Of a stretch of DNA of 8,369 nucleotides, positions 4,405 to 8,369 are shown piece by piece. Position 1 is the first letter of the stretch, and every line of letters starts with the position of its first letter. The position numbers were made by a program, and so were the translations under genes. The stretch covers positions 1 to 8,369 of the forward strand of contig JAUXGM010000091.1 of the NCBI GenBank assembly GCA_030622125.1. The letters run 5' to 3'. The notes under the pieces were generated by a model, which saw only the letters and a list, made by a program, of their open reading frames with translations, was not told the DNA's origin and did not search any database. Source of the stretch: a bacterium (GTDB taxonomy: Bacteria; AUK180).

Positions 4405-6853
4405 TAAAAATTTTTTTATTACTATTTCTTTCTTGTTCATATCAATAATCATATTAAACTTTCAGGTTCATTTTACTGGGAATCTCATTTTAATTTTTAT
4501 TATATACATTTTTGTGTTCGGTTTGCCGAGTGCGTTTGTATTTAAAGATGCAACGGATTATTATCTAATCACCGCACTTTCCATTTTGCCTTTTATATTC
4601 TGGTTCAAAACACATAATCCATATATAATAAAGACACCGATATTTTATATTTTTATGACATTAGCACTAATTTCATTTATTAGAACGAAGAAAAAATTGA
4701 TGTTCAATTTTTTTGATATCATTGTTTTTAGCGGACTTATCTTTATGTTCATATATTCATCTATCGGTAAGTATTATAATGCAAGATTTTCGGAACTTTC
4801 CATTCAATTAAATAGTTTTTTTCTGGTTTATTTGTTGGTTCGATTTTCCAAAAGTAAGACAAAAATAGCAAATTTTTTGATCTATATCGGAACCATTATA
4901 TCACTATACGGCATAATTCAATGGATGGGACAGGATCCTTTTGTTCCAGGCGAACGATTTAGTATCCCCTTCAAATCAAGAATAATAGGAACGCTTGGAA
5001 ATCCCAATTTTTTTTCCGGCTACCTTATCGGCATTTTTTCTCTGACTTTTTATCTATTTTTACAGAATAAAAAAAAACTATTCCTTTTTGCTTCTATAAT
5101 TCAGTTCATTGCACTTTTAGCAACGGGAACTCGAGGAGTTTTTATTGCATTTCTCTTTTCTCTTTTATTACTCGTCATTTACAACAAAAATATTAAAAAG
5201 TTTATCATACCAATTCTATTATTTATTGCATTGCTTTTTATTGTTCCATCAATGCGACAAAGGATGATCACTGCTCCATCACAAATATTGAATAAAAAAG
5301 GTTCTCTCGGGCAAAGGGAATTGATGTGGAAGACAGCCTTATCAATGATAAAAAACCGCCCATTAGGAATTGGGTTAGCCGGATACAGATTATTTTATCC
5401 TGATTACCAGGGCAGGAATTTAGATGATCCTGCTTTTTTAATTCTTTCAACACATGCCAGACATCCGCACAACCAATGTTTGGAATGGGCTACTGCCGGT
5501 TCTATCTTTCTCTTTTTTTGGTATATATTTTTAGGTATTTTTGTAATAATGATTTTTTCAAAAATAAAGGATAAAAGCTATTATGCTGCCTTTGCTTTTT
5601 CATTTATTGTAATCTTTATACACAATTTGATATCAGTGGTTATCAACTATGAACCACCACTTTCAAATCTTGGGTTTATGTTGGCAGGAATTTCATTTAT
5701 ACTGGGAAAAGAAAAATTCAAGATCAGCAAGAATTTTCTCCTGATCCCATTGATTCTTAATATTATATTTATTCCAATGTGGTGGAAGAAAGTTATCGGT
5801 AGCTATTATTTCGCTCAGGGCGTCGGTTATATCAATCTTTATCAAGAAAGACAGGATCCGAATTTCTTAAAAGATGCAAATAAAAAATTAAAACAAAGTT
5901 CACGGTATGATAATCGCTTCGTTAATACATGGTATAGAATAGGCAACAGCTATACCCTTCTTGCAAAAAAAGCCGGTGAAGAGAAAGAAAGGATAAAATA
6001 TCTTGAAAAAGCAGTTAAGTATCTTAAAAAAGCAGATTCTCTTAAACCTTCCTATTATGAAATAAGATACAACATTGGACTTGCATTGATAAATTTGAGA
6101 AGATACGATGAAGCCGACAGATATTTAAAAAGTGCAATGGAAATAGAGCCGTATAAATTAAATATAATAAGGCAATGGTGCGAACTTTTTATAGGCAAAA
6201 ATCGAGATCTGTCAAATAAAAAAAACCTTTCGGAAATAGAAAAAAGATTAAATTATCTTAGAAAAAGTATTGAATTACAGGAAAAGTCTTTAAACTATTT
6301 GAGTGGAGGCAAGAAGGATATTTCAAATAGTGAAATTTTGACATCAAAATTATATTTGTCCAAGCAATTGGGATTTATTAACTATAAAACTGAAAATTAC
6401 AAAAACGCAGCAGATTATTTTTTAAAAGGGTATAATATTGCAAAGTCGGTAAAAAAGGAAAATGAGATAAAATTATTTCTAAATAATCTTCTTGCGATTG
6501 CAAGGAGGCAAAAAGATATTTCACTGGAAAAGAAATATTTGGATTTGCTTATGAACCATTTCCCACATTCTGCTGAGGTTTATTTAGAAAAAGCAATTTA
6601 TAGTATTAAATATGGTAATCAAAAACTCGGAATTGATATGATCAACAAACTTTTAGAAAGAGCAAAAGAAGAGAAAGTAAAAAACAGAATCTATACCCGT
6701 ATATTAAAAAATGGAGACCTCTCTATCTTTAAAAATCTAAATTGTTCTTCAAAGATAAAAACTCTTGCAAAATATATTGAAGTCAACGGTGTAAACAAAA
6801 ATGATCTGAATAAAAAATTCCCAACTCTAAAGGAGATCATAAATGGATTATGA
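4394..6853 (+). CDS. O-antigen ligase/polymerase (Wzy_C family) membrane protein with C-terminal TPR domain
   Basis: The 819-residue protein has about 12-13 hydrophobic segments up to residue 465, then a soluble helical tail. The membrane part carries O-antigen ligase/Wzy signatures: 'GTLGNPNFFSGYL' (199-211), 'TGTRG' (244-248), and a large periplasmic loop (about 285-368) with 'NRPLGIGLAGYRLFYP' and 'HARHPHNQCLEW', whose His/Asn cluster matches the family's conserved loop. These enzymes join or polymerise undecaprenyl-linked glycans outside the inner membrane. Some relatives glycosylate proteins. The tail (about 480-760) has TPR-like helix pairs, clearest at 'YNIGLALINLRRYDEADRYL' (559-578), probably for partner binding in the periplasm. 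The ATG at 4394 has GGGGAG at 4379-4384 and overlaps the kinase end by 11 nt. The end overlaps mazG by 11 nt. Acceptor and donor cannot be told from the sequence. Confidence 0.88.
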   Translation: MSFNKNFFITISFLFISIIILNFQVHFTGNLILIFIIYIFVFGLPSAFVFKDATDYYLITALSILPFIFWFKTHNPYIIKTPIFYIFMTLALISFIRTKKKLMFNFFDIIVFSGLIFMFIYSSIGKYYNARFSELSIQLNSFFLVYLLVRFSKSKTKIANFLIYIGTIISLYGIIQWMGQDPFVPGERFSIPFKSRIIGTLGNPNFFSGYLIGIFSLTFYLFLQNKKKLFLFASIIQFIALLATGTRGVFIAFLFSLLLLVIYNKNIKKFIIPILLFIALLFIVPSMRQRMITAPSQILNKKGSLGQRELMWKTALSMIKNRPLGIGLAGYRLFYPDYQGRNLDDPAFLILSTHARHPHNQCLEWATAGSIFLFFWYIFLGIFVIMIFSKIKDKSYYAAFAFSFIVIFIHNLISVVINYEPPLSNLGFMLAGISFILGKEKFKISKNFLLIPLILNIIFIPMWWKKVIGSYYFAQGVGYINLYQERQDPNFLKDANKKLKQSSRYDNRFVNTWYRIGNSYTLLAKKAGEEKERIKYLEKAVKYLKKADSLKPSYYEIRYNIGLALINLRRYDEADRYLKSAMEIEPYKLNIIRQWCELFIGKNRDLSNKKNLSEIEKRLNYLRKSIELQEKSLNYLSGGKKDISNSEILTSKLYLSKQLGFINYKTENYKNAADYFLKGYNIAKSVKKENEIKLFLNNLLAIARRQKDISLEKKYLDLLMNHFPHSAEVYLEKAIYSIKYGNQKLGIDMINKLLERAKEEKVKNRIYTRILKNGDLSIFKNLNCSSKIKTLAKYIEVNGVNKNDLNKKFPTLKEIINGL

Positions 6854-7523
6854 CAAGGCAATAGAAAATACAGCAAAATTACTTGAAGTTATTGATGAAT
6901 TGCTTGGGAAAAACGGTTGTCCCTGGGATAGAAAGCAGACAACGAATTCATTGACAAAAGATATTATAGAAGAGACTTATGAACTTGTTGATGCTATTGA
7001 GAGAAAAAATATTGAGAGCATTACGGAGGAATTAGGCGATCTCTTTTTTTTAATTCTTTTTGTCGGACATCTTGTAGAAAAGGAATATGATGCTGAATTT
7101 CATACATCCGTTAAAGGTGTAATCGATAAATTAGTAAGACGTCACCCACATGTTTTTAGCGGATTAAAAATAAAAGATGAAAATGAAATTTTAGTAAACT
7201 GGGAAAAAATAAAAAAAACGGAAAAACCCAGGAAAAAGATATTGGAAGGTATTCCGCTTCATCTTCCCGCACTTTTAAAAGCGTATCGGATACAGGAAAA
7301 ACTGGAACGATTTCAAGAAAAAAAGGAAGAACTTGTTCCAAGAGAAAAAATTCAGGAACTTTCTCAAAAATTAGAACACATATTTACTGTGAAAAATAAA
7401 GAAATAGCGGAAAAGAAATATGGAGAATTTCTTTTTGAATTAGTTAATGCAGCACGAAGATCCGGTATTGAAAGTGAAAAAGCATTACAAAATGAAAACG
7501 AACTTCATTTGAAAAAAGAATGA
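6843..7523 (+). CDS. mazG: Nucleoside triphosphate pyrophosphohydrolase MazG
   Basis: This 226-residue enzyme hydrolyses NTPs to NMP and pyrophosphate. The N-terminal domain is canonical: 'GCPWDRKQT' (25-33), the metal-binding helix 'IEETYELVD' (42-50, E43/E44/E47), and 'EELGDLFF' (62-69, E63 and D66), which completes the EExxE...ExxD active site, then 'RRHPHVF' (99-105). A linker with 'ILEGIPLHLPALLKAYRIQEK' character joins a shorter second domain. There 'EKKYGEFLFELVNAARRSG' (190-208) lines up with the usual 'EEEMGDLLFATVNLARHLG', but the key acids are changed (Lys and Glu for Glu and Asp) and the EExxE helix is lost. The second domain therefore looks inactive. AGGAG at 6831-6835 sets the ATG, which overlaps the ligase end by 11 nt. 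It is probably a housekeeping gene in the same transcript and is not part of a mazEF toxin pair. Confidence 0.93.
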   Translation: MDYDKAIENTAKLLEVIDELLGKNGCPWDRKQTTNSLTKDIIEETYELVDAIERKNIESITEELGDLFFLILFVGHLVEKEYDAEFHTSVKGVIDKLVRRHPHVFSGLKIKDENEILVNWEKIKKTEKPRKKILEGIPLHLPALLKAYRIQEKLERFQEKKEELVPREKIQELSQKLEHIFTVKNKEIAEKKYGEFLFELVNAARRSGIESEKALQNENELHLKKE

Positions 7524-7537
7524 AATTTATATATAAT
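7509..7537 (+). promoter_or_regulatory. Predicted sigma70 promoter for the dehydratase gene
   Basis: TTGAAA (7509-7514, inside the end of mazG) and TATAAT (7532-7537) are 17 bp apart, an almost perfect sigma70 pair. The start point would be near 7544, only about 11 nt before the ATG at 7555, with the ribosome binding site (GGAGG, 7546-7550) at the very 5' end of the mRNA. That short leader and the AT-rich background limit confidence. Read-through from mazG (31-nt gap) is the alternative. Confidence 0.4.
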
Positions 7538-7554
7538 ACAATTTTGGAGGTATA

Positions 7555-8369
7555 ATGAAGGTTCTAATAACAGGGATCACAGGATTTGCGGGAAGCCACC
7601 TTGCAGATTACATATTGAAAGAGCACCCCGAAGCAGAAATATACGGATTTAAAAGATGGAGATCAAGGGATGAAAACATTCTTCATTTATTAAATAAGGT
7701 AAAATTTTATGATGTTGATGTAAAAGATTTTACAGCAGTAAATAGGTTTATTCAGGAGATCAAGCCAAATAAGATTTTCCATCTTGCAGCACAAAGTTTT
7801 GTTCCGACTTCATGGAAATCACCGGCTGAAACACTTACAACCAACATTATTGGCGAACTCAATCTCTTTGAAGCGATAAGACAACATAATTTGATAAAGG
7901 ATACAAGGATACAGCTTGCCTGTTCATCCGAGGAATATGGAATGGTATATGATAATGAACTTCCAATAAAGGAAACAAACCCATTAAGACCGCTTTCACC
8001 GTATGCCGTCTCTAAGATTGGTCAGGATTATCTTGGATACCAATATTACAAGAGTTATGGCATTCAAGCGGTACGAACAAGAACATTCAACCATTCCGGT
8101 CCGCGCCGCGGAGATGTTTTCGTTATATCTACTTTTTCAAAGCAGATCGCAATGATAGAGAATGATATTCAAAAACCTATTATTTATGTCGGAAATCTTG
8201 ATGCAAAAAGGGATTTTACGGATGTAAGGGATGTTGTAAGAGCATACTGGATCGCACTTGAAAAATGTGATTCGGGGGAAGAATATAATATTGCAACAGG
8301 TGTTGCTCACACAATAAAAGAGGTATTGGATATACTGCTTTCATACTCAAATAAAAAGATAAAAATTGA
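7555..8369 (+). CDS. GDP-mannose 4,6-dehydratase-like SDR enzyme (3' truncated)
   Basis: The first 271 residues of an extended short-chain dehydrogenase/reductase are present, and the frame runs off the window. 'TGITGFAGSH' (6-15; Gly7, Gly10, Gly13) is the dinucleotide-binding loop and 'HLAAQSFVPTSW' (76-87) the conserved strand after it. 'SSEEYG' (124-129) holds Ser and Glu, and 'YAVSK' (150-154) the catalytic Tyr and Lys. 'FNHSGPRR' (178-185) and 'RDFTDVRDVVRAY' (219-231) are typical of GDP-mannose enzymes. A Glu at 126 fits the dehydratase (which converts GDP-D-mannose to GDP-4-keto-6-deoxymannose); the related 4-reductases (RMD) usually have Asp there. It would be cytoplasmic and would feed deoxysugar precursors to the surface glycan handled by the ligase upstream. 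GGAGG at 7546-7550 fixes the start. The family is secure; dehydratase versus reductase is less so. Confidence 0.85.
   Translation, partial: MKVLITGITGFAGSHLADYILKEHPEAEIYGFKRWRSRDENILHLLNKVKFYDVDVKDFTAVNRFIQEIKPNKIFHLAAQSFVPTSWKSPAETLTTNIIGELNLFEAIRQHNLIKDTRIQLACSSEEYGMVYDNELPIKETNPLRPLSPYAVSKIGQDYLGYQYYKSYGIQAVRTRTFNHSGPRRGDVFVISTFSKQIAMIENDIQKPIIYVGNLDAKRDFTDVRDVVRAYWIALEKCDSGEEYNIATGVAHTIKEVLDILLSYSNKKIKI

Noticed and set aside
6843-7523. MazG as part of a mazEF toxin-antitoxin module
   Set aside because: No mazE or mazF gene is adjacent. The neighbours are glycan genes.

Overview
The window reads as accessory DNA from a very AT-rich Gram-negative bacterium. The Gram-negative assignment rests on three things: a beta-barrel-like protein fragment, a lipoprotein signal peptide, and an O-antigen-ligase-type polymerase/ligase with nucleotide-sugar enzymes. 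The base composition, the lipoprotein style (an 'FPLKLGNKWIY' start to the mature domain) and the TPR-tailed ligase recall uncultivated anaerobic phyla such as Cloacimonadota, Marinimicrobia or WOR-3, but the sequence alone does not settle this. All supported genes are on the + strand.

Layout. (a) 1-1081: the 3' end of a beta-strand-rich, probably outer-membrane protein, followed after 2 nt by a surface lipoprotein. (b) 1082-1201: a purely AT-rich spacer with a good sigma70-type promoter and an AGGAGG ribosome binding site. (c) 1202-4404: a compact cluster of the kind that makes RiPPs (ribosomally made, post-translationally modified peptides). Its order is a four-cysteine protein of unknown function, a PqqD-like leader-binding protein, a small McjB/B2-like leader peptidase, a radical SAM/SPASM enzyme, an overlapping 50-residue precursor peptide (3264-3416), and an HPr-kinase-like ATP-dependent kinase. 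(d) 4394-6853: a large membrane protein of the O-antigen ligase/Wzy family with C-terminal TPRs, overlapping the kinase. (e) 6843-7523: MazG nucleotide pyrophosphohydrolase, overlapping the ligase. (f) 7555-end: a GDP-mannose 4,6-dehydratase-like enzyme cut by the window edge and possibly driven by its own promoter.

The notable system is in (c). The precursor has a lasso-type YxxPxL leader motif and two cysteines near its end. Its partners are a B1-like binder, a B2-like peptidase, a radical SAM/SPASM enzyme and a kinase, but there is no asparagine-synthetase-like lasso cyclase and no exporter in the window. My working model is this: PqqD binds the leader, the SPASM enzyme builds a carbon-centred (perhaps thioether) crosslink in the C36-C41 region, the B2 protein removes the leader, and the kinase phosphorylates a Ser/Thr of the product. 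The overlap with a glycan ligase gene and nearby nucleotide-sugar genes suggests a cell-surface or polysaccharide link. That is inference.

The junction between precursor and kinase is odd. A terminator-like hairpin is followed by T9A6, and exactly there the best kinase reading frame must shift by -1 to give a full-length protein. This could be a weak terminator, a programmed slippage site, both, or a sequence error or frameshift mutation.
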